Of a DNA stretch of 20,157 bases, positions 7,002-14,376 are shown piece by piece (the first letter of the stretch is position 1; each line of letters begins with the position of its first letter). The stretch covers positions 1 to 20,157 of the forward strand of contig JAJRSV010000049.1 in the NCBI GenBank assembly GCA_024278655.1. The letters are read 5' to 3'. The notes under the pieces are model-generated. The model saw nothing but the letters and a program-made list of their open reading frames with translations. It had not been told where the DNA came from and did not search any database. Origin of the DNA: Bacteroidota bacterium (GTDB lineage: Bacteria > Bacteroidota > Ignavibacteria > Ignavibacteriales > Ignavibacteriaceae). The position numbers were made by a program, and so were the translations under genes.

Positions 7002-8228
7002 TCATCTCAACAATATTAGTTTTTTTGTTGAAGAAAAACTACCTGCTGTTAACCGGTAAAAGTACACACCACTCGGCAATCCTGTAGCGTCAAACTCTAC
7101 TTCATAAGTGCCTGCTTCTTTTACTTCATCAACAAGCACAGCTACTTCATTCCCTAAAACATCGTACACCTTTAAACTTGCATACTGCCTGTTGCCTACT
7201 GTATACTGTATTACAGTGCCCGGATTGAAGGGATTGGGGAAGTTTTGTGATAGATAAAATTTATTGGGAATTGCTGAATCTACAGAGTCATCTACCGATG
7301 GGAATATATCAATTACAAAAGTCTCATCACTTGAATCTGCAATTGTGCTATCCGCTAAATCCGTAATATGAATTCTGCAATCCCACGATGTATGCGGGGC
7401 TTGTACAAGCCACTCGTATAATCCATCACTAAGTGTCGATTCGGCTATAGTAGTCCGTAGTAATCCGTTATCAATACTCAATTCTATTTTCACACTATCA
7501 ACATTATTGCTTAACCAGGTTATTTCTTTCGTATCACCCATAAACCAATATTCACCTCCGTTTGGTGATGTGACTCTTATCCCCGGTAAATCGGATAAAT
7601 TAAAGTGGTTAATTACCTCTGTAAGAAATTCAGGGTGATGTATTAATCTATATAAATCGATTATTACATTCAGTGAATCGGCTGCCGACATAAAAGTAGT
7701 ATACATATCAGGAAAGAGTTGATTTACACCGAACAAAATGGGAACTACTCCGCTTTCAATAACCGGTATTCCCGGACTTATAAAACTTGTATCGATAATT
7801 ACATCTTTAGTAAATACAGAGTCTATTCCAACTATAGAATCAACAGGAACAGTTGTTAACAATAAAACAGCCCAGTCAATACCAATGTAATTCCAGAAAT
7901 CTACGCTCTCTATATTCTGAAAATACAAATTAGAATAAAGGTAAATTGGTTTTTTCAATTGCAGGTAACCAATTAAGTTGTTGCCTTCAGACTGAGATAA
8001 TGTGTATGGGTAGTCGATAAAAAGAAAAAGCGCATCGAAGTTATTAACATTCTCATCAATAGTATCGGCAACAACTATGGGAATCGGTGATAATTGAGAA
8101 AAGGTAGATTGAAAACTTTCCGAAACACCGTTTGGATCGAACACAAGTATTTTTTTATCCTGCGCTTTTGAAAAATTAGCTGATAAAAGAAAAATTATTA
8201 CTGCAGCATATATAGTAATAGTTTTCAA
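7002..8228 (-). CDS. T9SS-secreted protein with Rossmann-like N-terminal domain and PNGGE Ig-like domain
   Basis: 408 residues starting at TTG, with GAAGG ten bases upstream. No in-frame ATG precedes it, and the signal peptide (MKTITIYAAVIIFLLSANFSKAQ) needs this start. Residues 26-210 form an alternating strand/helix domain (KKILVFDPNG, NNFDALFLFIDYP, LKKPIYLYSN), which recalls flavodoxin- or glutamine-amidotransferase-like folds, but no catalytic residues can be assigned. Residues 219-307 are an Ig-like module (TSPNGGEYWFMG ... TIADSSDETFVI) clearly homologous to that in the gene at 3141-4913. Residues 320-408 are a type A T9SS sorting domain ending KKLILLR. Its sorting-domain linker contains a short direct-repeat tract instead of the palindrome. 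Spacing to neighbours is 55 and 99 bases on the same strand, consistent with one long transcript. Confidence 0.88.
   Translation of the reverse strand: MKTITIYAAVIIFLLSANFSKAQDKKILVFDPNGVSESFQSTFSQLSPIPIVVADTIDENVNNFDALFLFIDYPYTLSQSEGNNLIGYLQLKKPIYLYSNLYFQNIESVDFWNYIGIDWAVLLLTTVPVDSIVGIDSVFTKDVIIDTSFISPGIPVIESGVVPILFGVNQLFPDMYTTFMSAADSLNVIIDLYRLIHHPEFLTEVINHFNLSDLPGIRVTSPNGGEYWFMGDTKEITWLSNNVDSVKIELSIDNGLLRTTIAESTLSDGLYEWLVQAPHTSWDCRIHITDLADSTIADSSDETFVIDIFPSVDDSVDSAIPNKFYLSQNFPNPFNPGTVIQYTVGNRQYASLKVYDVLGNEVAVLVDEVKEAGTYEVEFDATGLPSGVYFYRLTAGSFSSTKKLILLR
7180..7210. repeat. Short direct-repeat tract in a sorting-domain linker
   Basis: On the minus strand the tract has overlapping ACAGTA/GGCAACAGGCAGTA repeats, encoding the YTVGNRQYA linker. 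It occupies the same position between the two conserved strands of the CTD where three paralogues have a 29-bp palindrome and one has a different palindrome. It is short and low-complexity, so the repeat call is tentative. Confidence 0.3.
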
Positions 8229-8283
8229 GTTAGAACCTTCACTTTTATTTATTGAAATTTATTTCCCTTTTCATTTTACCGGA

Positions 8284-10185
8284 CTAACGAAGAAGAATCA
8301 TTTTTTTAGTTTGAATAAAATTACCGGCTTTTAATTGGTAAAAGTACACTCCACTCGGCAATCCTGTTGCATCAAATTCTATTTCATACTCGCCGGGTGG
8401 TAGTTCTTCATTTACGAGTGTGGCTACTTCTTTGCCTAAAACATCGTAAACTTTTAATGTAACGTTGTAGGTCGACGAGCCTCGTCGACCTACATTTGGG
8501 ATTGTGAACTTTATTTTTGTGCTTGGGTTAAACGGGTTAGGGTAGTTTTGTGATAGATAAAATTCCGTTGGAAGATTTGGAGTTTCATCTTCAACCGAAA
8601 CAACTGTTGTATCGCCGTAAACTGTTCCGTTTATTATGCAGCCCTTTAATACAATCCATGTGTCTCCGAAATCAAAGTACTTGTATATGCTGTCCAATCC
8701 TATTCCCTGTGTCAAAGAATACACAGGAGGATGCAGAATATATTGTTCGTAAACTTTCTTTGGTTTCGTTAATCCCCATTTTTCGAATGTCACTTCATCA
8801 AGCACCCTTGTAAAACTTCCTTCATAATAACCCATCCGGTAGCTTTGAACAGTATCACCTTTCTCTGCAAGTAAATCGTCAATTACGTACTCGTTATCAG
8901 GTAAACTGCTGTTTTCATCATACCTGTATACTTTACCTTCTGTAGAATCTATGCGTTCGAGAACTTCATCAACTCCCCAGATTGTTTCATCCTTTATCAC
9001 ATAATACTTCTTGTTGTTCGGTGCAATTGTATCTCTTAATACTTCTTTTATTAAAATGTTATAATCACCGTGAGGAATTGTATCGTAGTAGATCGTGTTT
9101 TCTTCGTAAACCCACCTGTTACCTATCGCCAGGGGATAGTAATCAAAAACCTCATCCGGAATGGGTAAGCTTTTTATTACCTGTATTGTGTTCGGAGTGA
9201 TTTCATAAATCCTATATTTGGTTGCAGCATAAAGTTTATCTGAATTCGGTTTTTTGTAGATGCCTACAATTCTTTTGTCCAGAGTTTTATAAAGATTGAA
9301 GTTATCACCATAATCGGTTGATAAGTAGATGTCTTTTTGATCGGCAAGGTATAATCCTCCTGTATTTGAGCCATCAACACAAATAAATATTTTTGAATCG
9401 CTCGAATATTTTAGCTGCCAGCTATATGCAGAACCCTGATTATCAGAAACTATAAGGAAGTTTATATTATTTTCTGATGTGAGTCTGTAGATATGAGTTT
9501 CGTCTACATCATAGAAAAATTTATTGGATGTTATATTTCCTGTCGTATCAACTATAAAAAAATCCGCACCTCCATTAGTTGACTTAAATAAATTTCCAGC
9601 ATCATCTACTGCAAAAAGTGTGTTTTGATCAAAAGGAGTCAGCGAAATAAATTTCACTGTATTTACCGGTAGCCAGTTCCAACCACCATCAGAACTTTTA
9701 ACAGTTCGGTCCTGAACGGAGAAAATATTCCCGCCAGCAAAAAGGATGCTATCATTTTGTTTTGATATGTCAATATCATCAACCTCACCCCACTCATAAT
9801 AATTTGTATTACCGTCAAATCTTTCTATAAAGGCGAAAGGTTCGGGACCAAAACCAATCATACCACAAAAAATGTATTCGTTAAAATTATTGTCCCAGAA
9901 TTCGTAATCATATATAAACCTTGCCGATTCCATCACAGGACTTGAATAAAGGTAGTCACGCAAAAAAAGCGAATCGATTGATAAACCTATTACCAAGTGA
10001 TAGATATCATTATTATAAGAATGAGTATTTGCGTCGTATGTTTCACTGTAAATTCTATAGAAAAGATGTGAGTTTCCCTGCTGGTCCTCCATTCCCTTAA
10101 GTTCCGAGAACTGAGGTGAGATATTTGTTTGAGAAAAAATATTTGCTGTAATACAAACAGATAATATTACAATCAATTTATTCAT
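8284..10185 (-). CDS. T9SS-secreted Asp-box (BNR) repeat protein, paralogue 2
   Basis: 633 residues. The ATG lies 9 bases after the stop of the upstream paralogue, with no clear ribosome binding site, so it is probably translated by coupling. Signal peptide MNKLIVILSVCITANIFSQ, then FSELKGMEDQQGNSHLFYR. Asp-box motifs: SSDGGWNW (164-171), STNGGADFF (202-210) and STDYGDNF (289-296), then KLYAATKYRIYEI at about 317-329. A second domain begins at 351 with PLAIGNRWVYEE and continues through repeated KEVLRDT/KKYYVIKDE strands. The linker GTVYGDTTVVSVEDE leads into the sorting domain at 538-633, which ends KKMILLR. The CTD contains the third, covarying palindrome (residues 565-573, VGRRGSSTY). Function beyond being a surface protein is unknown. 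It is closest in architecture to 10195-12096. Confidence 0.9.
   Translation of the reverse strand: MNKLIVILSVCITANIFSQTNISPQFSELKGMEDQQGNSHLFYRIYSETYDANTHSYNNDIYHLVIGLSIDSLFLRDYLYSSPVMESARFIYDYEFWDNNFNEYIFCGMIGFGPEPFAFIERFDGNTNYYEWGEVDDIDISKQNDSILFAGGNIFSVQDRTVKSSDGGWNWLPVNTVKFISLTPFDQNTLFAVDDAGNLFKSTNGGADFFIVDTTGNITSNKFFYDVDETHIYRLTSENNINFLIVSDNQGSAYSWQLKYSSDSKIFICVDGSNTGGLYLADQKDIYLSTDYGDNFNLYKTLDKRIVGIYKKPNSDKLYAATKYRIYEITPNTIQVIKSLPIPDEVFDYYPLAIGNRWVYEENTIYYDTIPHGDYNILIKEVLRDTIAPNNKKYYVIKDETIWGVDEVLERIDSTEGKVYRYDENSSLPDNEYVIDDLLAEKGDTVQSYRMGYYEGSFTRVLDEVTFEKWGLTKPKKVYEQYILHPPVYSLTQGIGLDSIYKYFDFGDTWIVLKGCIINGTVYGDTTVVSVEDETPNLPTEFYLSQNYPNPFNPSTKIKFTIPNVGRRGSSTYNVTLKVYDVLGKEVATLVNEELPPGEYEIEFDATGLPSGVYFYQLKAGNFIQTKKMILLR
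8466..8494. repeat. 29-bp perfect palindrome inside a sorting domain, covarying copy 3
   Basis: Arm TGTAGGTCGACGAG, central C, then its exact reverse complement. Compared with copies 1 and 2 the arm differs at two positions (AG to GT) and both changes are mirrored in the opposite arm, so perfect pairing is kept. It is in frame at the same linker of the sorting domain, encoding VGRRGSSTY. Confidence 0.9.
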
Positions 10186-10194
10186 AACAATTCA

Positions 10195-12096
10195 TCATCT
10201 TATTAATGCCATTTTTTTAGTTTGAATAAAATCACCGGCTTTTAACTGGTAAAAGTACACTCCGCTCGGCAATCCTGTAGCGTCAAACTCTACTTCATAC
10301 TCGCCGGGTGGTAGTTCTTCATTTACGAGTGTGGCTACTGCTTTGCCTAAAACATCGTACACTTTCAGCGTTGTTAACCTCACCCTTTGTCCCTCTCCTT
10401 GGTAAGGAGAGGGAATAACAAATTTGATTTTTGTGCCTGGGTTGAAGGGGTTGGGATAGTTTTGTGATAAATAAAATTCCGTTGGAAGATTTGGAATTTC
10501 GTCTTCAACCGAAACAACTGTTGTATCGCCGTAAACTGTTCCATCTATTACGCATCCTTTAAGTGATTGATAAGTAAATCCGAAATCAAATTCATATTCG
10601 AGACTGTCTAACCCAATGTCCCTTGTTAAAGAATGTTTAAATAATCCGAGTCCGAGATGTTTGTATAATATTCGTGTTTTATGTAAATCCCACTTTTGAA
10701 ATTGATCCATTCCCGTAACAACAGTTGGAAAGTTTGAATCATAAAGCTGTCTGCTTGTCCAAATTGTATCGCCAATAAAAGCGAGCAAATCATCTATTAC
10801 ATATTCATTTTCCTGTAAGCCCGGGTCTTCGTAATATCTGTAAATCAAACCTGATGATGTATCAATTCTTTCATAAGAATAATTTGTGATTCCGGATGAA
10901 TCATAATATTCTTTGATAGCATAATAAAGTTTGTTATTAGGCAGGATGGTGTCGCCTGTTACTTCTCTTATAAACAACCCGTGATAATCACTTGTATTAG
11001 AGAAAGTGTATTCATCATATACCCAACGGTTACCAACCTGAAGAGGATAAAATCTCAATACTGATTCAGGGACCGGTAAATTCTTTATTACATTGAATGT
11101 ATCGGGGGGTATCTCGTAAATCTTTAAAGGAGTAGATGCGTAAAGAATATCGCTACCGGATTTTTTATATAAACCGGTTACACTTCTATCGAGCACACGA
11201 TACAAACTAAATGTGGTACCGAAATCTGTCGATTTGAATATACGTCTTTTAATTGCATAATAAACTTCACCCGGTGTGTTTTCATCGTTTGTAAAATGGA
11301 TAGTTGCAGGAGATGTCATTCGGAGATTCCAGGAAAAAGGATCTCCGTTGCTGTTGGAAATGAGAAGAGCATATTCATTGAAGTTACTTGTAACTCCATA
11401 AATATGCTGCGCGTCAGGGTCGTAATAAAGTTTTGCCATGCGGCTCCAGTGCGAATCGTCATCAACTATATAATGGCTGTAACCTTCATCTTCTGATCGA
11501 ACGAGCTTGTTATTATCTATTCCATAAATCTGTGAGTCGTCGTTCTTGCTCAATGAAACGAGAGCGTAATCAATAATCTCCAGACTGTCAAAATTAAAAG
11601 TCCAATTATAACCACCGTCGATTGACTTTAATAAATTATGCTCACTAATCACAAGGTATAACAGGTTCTGGTTCTGTTGAGATATTTCTATATTCTCTAC
11701 TGTACCGAATGCATCTAAATTGATATCTCCATCGTATCTTACCAAAATTGCAGCAGGGTCAATATTGTAGTCAACCCCGCCATAGATATAATGGGCAGGA
11801 TTGTTATTGAAAAACTCATAGTCGAATATTGATGTTCCATAACATCCATCAAAAGGATCGGATACAGCTACATCTTCAATAAAAAGAGTATCGATATTGT
11901 TTGTTAAATCGAAATGGTAGATGCTTTTCGACCAGCAACCTGATTGAAACACATCATAAACACCACCGTACCTGTAAAACAGATGTGTATTGCCTGTTGA
12001 ATCTTCAATCCCCCGCAGCTCGAACAGATGTGAATAGGATTGAGGAAACGAAATGTTTGTTAAAATTAAAAGAACAATTAAAATTTTGCTTCGCAT
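10195..12096 (-). CDS. T9SS-secreted Asp-box (BNR) repeat protein, paralogue 1, first gene of the cluster
   Basis: 633 residues with a strong ribosome binding site (GGGGAGG, four bases before the ATG) and a promoter candidate just upstream, so this is the likely head of the cluster. Signal peptide MRSKILIVLLILTNISFPQ, then FELRGIEDSTGNTHLFYR. Asp-boxes: KSIDGGYNW (157-165), a degraded RSEDEGYSHY (200-209) and KSTDFGTTF (288-296). A second domain starts at 351 with PLQVGNRWVYDE. The type A T9SS sorting domain occupies 537-633 and ends KKMALIR. Here the CTD linker holds SPYQGEGQRVR, encoded by an unrelated palindrome (10391-10413). Two TGA codons stand in tandem at the end. The enzyme or binding role is unknown; Asp-box proteins include sialidases, sortilins and photosystem assembly factors, and no active site is visible here. 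Confidence 0.9.
   Translation of the reverse strand: MRSKILIVLLILTNISFPQSYSHLFELRGIEDSTGNTHLFYRYGGVYDVFQSGCWSKSIYHFDLTNNIDTLFIEDVAVSDPFDGCYGTSIFDYEFFNNNPAHYIYGGVDYNIDPAAILVRYDGDINLDAFGTVENIEISQQNQNLLYLVISEHNLLKSIDGGYNWTFNFDSLEIIDYALVSLSKNDDSQIYGIDNNKLVRSEDEGYSHYIVDDDSHWSRMAKLYYDPDAQHIYGVTSNFNEYALLISNSNGDPFSWNLRMTSPATIHFTNDENTPGEVYYAIKRRIFKSTDFGTTFSLYRVLDRSVTGLYKKSGSDILYASTPLKIYEIPPDTFNVIKNLPVPESVLRFYPLQVGNRWVYDEYTFSNTSDYHGLFIREVTGDTILPNNKLYYAIKEYYDSSGITNYSYERIDTSSGLIYRYYEDPGLQENEYVIDDLLAFIGDTIWTSRQLYDSNFPTVVTGMDQFQKWDLHKTRILYKHLGLGLFKHSLTRDIGLDSLEYEFDFGFTYQSLKGCVIDGTVYGDTTVVSVEDEIPNLPTEFYLSQNYPNPFNPGTKIKFVIPSPYQGEGQRVRLTTLKVYDVLGKAVATLVNEELPPGEYEVEFDATGLPSGVYFYQLKAGDFIQTKKMALIR
10391..10413. 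repeat. Unrelated palindrome at the same sorting-domain linker
   Basis: CCCTCTCCTT (10391-10400), spacer GGT, AAGGAGAGGG (10404-10413): perfect 10-bp arms. It encodes SPYQGEG at residues 563-569 of the gene at 10195-12096, exactly where the 29-bp palindrome sits in three other sorting domains. The sequence has nothing in common with that family. Confidence 0.8.
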
Positions 12097-12121
12097 AAAT
12101 CCTCCCCGTGGATTTTTTTTG

Positions 12122-12155
12122 CAAAGTAATAAATTGAGGTGTGAATTTCAACAAA
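12122..12155 (-). promoter_or_regulatory. Candidate Bacteroidetes-type promoter of the T9SS cargo cluster
   Basis: On the minus strand TTG (12149-12151, with a further TTTG at 12152-12155) is followed after 19 bases by TTACTTTG (12122-12129), one mismatch from TAnnTTTG. Transcription would start near 12115, giving a leader of about 20 bases with the GGGGAGG ribosome binding site before the ATG at 12096. It resembles the box at 2450-2457. Confidence 0.45.
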
Positions 12156-12201
12156 AATATTTGTGAAGGAAGGTGGTAAATGAGTCGTTTTACGCAACCG
12201 G

Positions 12202-12936
12202 TTATGCAGGGACGCTTCTTTGTCTTACAATTTCGAATAAAAGTATTCCCGTTGCAACCGAAACGTTAAGCGATTGAATTTTTCCGGTCATAGGAATTTT
12301 AACAAGAAAGTCGCACTTATCGGCTGTTAATCTTCTAATTCCTTTTTCTTCGTTACCGACAATAAGAGCTACAGGCATTTTATAATCGACTTCGGTGTAA
12401 AGTTTTGCTCCTTCAACGTACGAACCCACAATCCAGAATCCGTTTTCTTTCAATTCATCAATTGCGTGGGCAAGATTGTTTACAAGTGCTATTTTAATAT
12501 GCTCCGATGCGCCTGCCGAAGTCTTGCTGACTGTTGCACTAATCGGCGCACTGTTATGTTTTGTTATTATAACGCCGTGCACTCCGCTGCATTCCGCAGT
12601 GCGGAGTATTGCCCCCACGTTGTGCGGATCCTGCACCGAATCAAGAATGAGGATAAGCGGATACTCCGCCTTTTTAGCATCGCTTATTATCTCGTCGAGT
12701 GAATAGAACTTTTGGGAAGGTTTTATTGCCGCAACACCCTGTGCTTTTTTATCGGTTACAACAGCTTTAAATTTTTCGAGCGGAATCTGGTTGCATTTTA
12801 TTCCGCGTTTTTTAGCCGCAACACGTATTGCATTTATTATGTTACCTTGCTGTCCGTAAAGAATATAAACCTGTTCGATCTCTTCGCCCGAGTTAATGGC
12901 TTCGAGTACAGGTTTTCTGCCGATGATCAAATCCAT
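12202..12936 (-). CDS. rlmB: 23S rRNA guanosine-2251 2'-O-methyltransferase type (TrmH/SPOUT family)
   Basis: 244 residues, the normal length for RlmB, which methylates the 2'-O of G2251 in the peptidyl-transferase loop using S-adenosylmethionine. N-terminal substrate-binding domain (about 1-75, IIGRKPVLEAI), then the SPOUT methyltransferase domain with its three motifs: DPHNVGAILRTAE (103-115, with the conserved Asn106 and Arg112), VGNEEKGIR (193-201) and IPMTGKIQSLNVSVA (214-228). The trefoil-knot residues are all present. It starts 14 bases after the hisS stop and is probably cotranscribed with it. No terminator is visible before the T9SS cluster, so read-through into it is possible. RlmB is the best assignment; the related TrmH-family enzymes share the same motifs. 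Confidence 0.93.
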   Translation of the reverse strand: MDLIIGRKPVLEAINSGEEIEQVYILYGQQGNIINAIRVAAKKRGIKCNQIPLEKFKAVVTDKKAQGVAAIKPSQKFYSLDEIISDAKKAEYPLILILDSVQDPHNVGAILRTAECSGVHGVIITKHNSAPISATVSKTSAGASEHIKIALVNNLAHAIDELKENGFWIVGSYVEGAKLYTEVDYKMPVALIVGNEEKGIRRLTADKCDFLVKIPMTGKIQSLNVSVATGILLFEIVRQRSVPA

Positions 12937-12950
12937 CTTAAAGAAGCATC

Positions 12951-14213
12951 TTAATTTTTAATTATACTTTGAATAGTCTCAGTAAGGTTTTCAACGGAAA
13001 TACTTTGCTGCTCACCTGTTTTCATATTTTTCAGGTTAATCATTCCTTCTTTAAATTCATCGCCGCCAACGAACAGCGTAAACTTTGCATTCATCTTGTT
13101 AGCTTCGCGCATTTGTGCCTTTACACTCCGCTGAAGATAGTCGTAATCGGTTGCAATGTTTTCTTTCCTGAGCTTCGATGCAATTTCACTCACAACCAAA
13201 TCAAGTTCTTTATCAATTCTGACAATGTAAATATCAATCGACGGTTCATCGACAGTAAAACTGTTTTCGTTTTGGCAGGCGAGAAGTATCCTTTCCATAC
13301 CTGCTGCAAAACCTACGCCCGGCGTGGGTTTGCCGCCAAGCTGCTCGACTAACAAATCGTATCTGCCGCCGCCAAGCAATGCACTCTGTGCACCAACCTT
13401 GCCGCTTATAATTTCGAAAGTAGTTTTTGTGTAGTAATCTAATCCGCGCACGAGTTTCGGGTCGAGCTCGAAGGGAATGCTCAGTTTGCTCAAGTATTCT
13501 TTTACGATTTCAAAATCGTTTTTGCTTTCTTCCGAGATATAATCTATTAGCAGTGGTGCGCCCTTTATTAATTCCTGATCGCTTTCAACTTTGCTGTCGA
13601 ATATTCTTAAAATATTTTTATCGAACCGTTTTCTGCTGTCTTCGGAAAGCATATCCTTTTTATCGGAAAGAAATTCTCTTAAAATCTTTTTGTAATTTTC
13701 TCTATCGGCAGGAACACCAAGCGAGTTTATTTTAACGCTCAAATCTTTTAAACCGAGTGAAGATAAAACCTCGTAAGCCATTTGTATCATCTCGGCATCG
13801 AGAAGGGGAGAGGTGCTTCCAAGAGCTTCGGCACCGAACTGATGAAACTGACGAAGCCGTCCCGCCTGCGGTCTTTCCTGTCTGAACATAGGCGAGATGT
13901 AGTAAAGTTTTGAAAGCGGCTGCTGTGCACCGAGCGAGTGTTCGATAAAAGCACGAACAACGCCGGCAGTCATTTCAGGTTTTAATGTAATGCTTGTTCC
14001 GCCTTTATCGGTAAAGGTGTACATCTCCTTGCTTACAATGTCGGTCTCTTCACCGATGCTTCGTGCAAAGAGTGCGGTTTCCTCAAAAACGGGAGTTCTT
14101 ATTTCTTTATAATTAAAATTTTCGAATATTCTTCGAACGGTTTCTTCAAGATATCTCCATCGTGGAATATCGGCGGGTAAAATATCTTTCGTTCCTTTTA
14201 TTGCTCTTATCAT
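12951..14213 (-). CDS. hisS: Histidyl-tRNA synthetase
   Basis: 420 residues, full length. It attaches histidine to tRNA-His in the cytoplasm as a class II homodimer. The N-terminus is the family signature IKGTKDILP (5-13). Motif 2 is FRQERPQAGRLRQFHQ (110-125), the HisA signature is LVRGLDYYTKTTFEI (254-268), and motif 3 is GVGFAAGMERIL (299-310) with its arginine. Residues from about 325 form the anticodon-binding domain (IDIYIVRID, then FTLFVGGDEF). Nothing is missing. The upstream gap of 163 bases carries a palindrome and a plus-strand promoter-like sequence; I see no convincing promoter for hisS itself. The next gene, rlmB, follows after 14 bases. Confidence 0.97.
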   Translation of the reverse strand: MIRAIKGTKDILPADIPRWRYLEETVRRIFENFNYKEIRTPVFEETALFARSIGEETDIVSKEMYTFTDKGGTSITLKPEMTAGVVRAFIEHSLGAQQPLSKLYYISPMFRQERPQAGRLRQFHQFGAEALGSTSPLLDAEMIQMAYEVLSSLGLKDLSVKINSLGVPADRENYKKILREFLSDKKDMLSEDSRKRFDKNILRIFDSKVESDQELIKGAPLLIDYISEESKNDFEIVKEYLSKLSIPFELDPKLVRGLDYYTKTTFEIISGKVGAQSALLGGGRYDLLVEQLGGKPTPGVGFAAGMERILLACQNENSFTVDEPSIDIYIVRIDKELDLVVSEIASKLRKENIATDYDYLQRSVKAQMREANKMNAKFTLFVGGDEFKEGMINLKNMKTGEQQSISVENLTETIQSIIKN

Positions 14214-14293
14214 ATCATCTGTAATGTATTATAAATAATTCCGGTTTGCATAAACGGTAAAAATTTTATTGATGCAACGGTTATTATTTTGCG

Positions 14294-14322
14294 TTGACAA
14301 ACTCTTGAAACGGTTACATAAT
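14294..14322 (+). promoter_or_regulatory. Sigma70-like promoter pointing antisense to ptsN
   Basis: TTGACA (14294-14299), 17-base spacer, CATAAT (14317-14322): eleven of twelve consensus bases at optimal spacing. A transcript would start near 14329, contain the hairpin at 14345-14365 early on, and run antisense into the 3' end of the EIIA gene. No plus-strand gene follows. The group's housekeeping sigma factor may prefer a different consensus, so this is tentative. Confidence 0.3.
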
Positions 14323-14344
14323 AAATTTGTTATTCATTCTGATT

Positions 14345-14365
14345 CCCACGGTTGGAAACCGTGGG
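14345..14365. repeat. Short perfect inverted repeat after the EIIA gene
   Basis: CCCACGGTT (14345-14353), spacer GGA, AACCGTGGG (14357-14365): perfect 9-bp arms. It begins 12 bases beyond the minus-strand stop at 14377. On the minus strand it is followed by AATCAGAATG, without a T-tract, so a dispersed palindromic element is as likely as a terminator. Confidence 0.7.
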
Positions 14366-14376
14366 CTGCAGACACA

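Noticed and set aside
3323..10413. Possible CRISPR or other spaced repeat array formed by the palindromes
   Set aside because: The copies are 1.8 to 3.3 kb apart, lie inside coding sequence and have no regular spacers.
12196..12203. AACCGGTT palindrome at the rlmB stop codon
   Set aside because: Eight bases is too short to distinguish from chance, and it is not followed by a T-tract.
14228..14233. Perfect TATAAT on the minus strand upstream of hisS
   Set aside because: It lies only 14 bases before the ATG, so the leader would be about 7 bases, and no matching -35 box stands at 16-18 bases; likely chance in AT-rich DNA.
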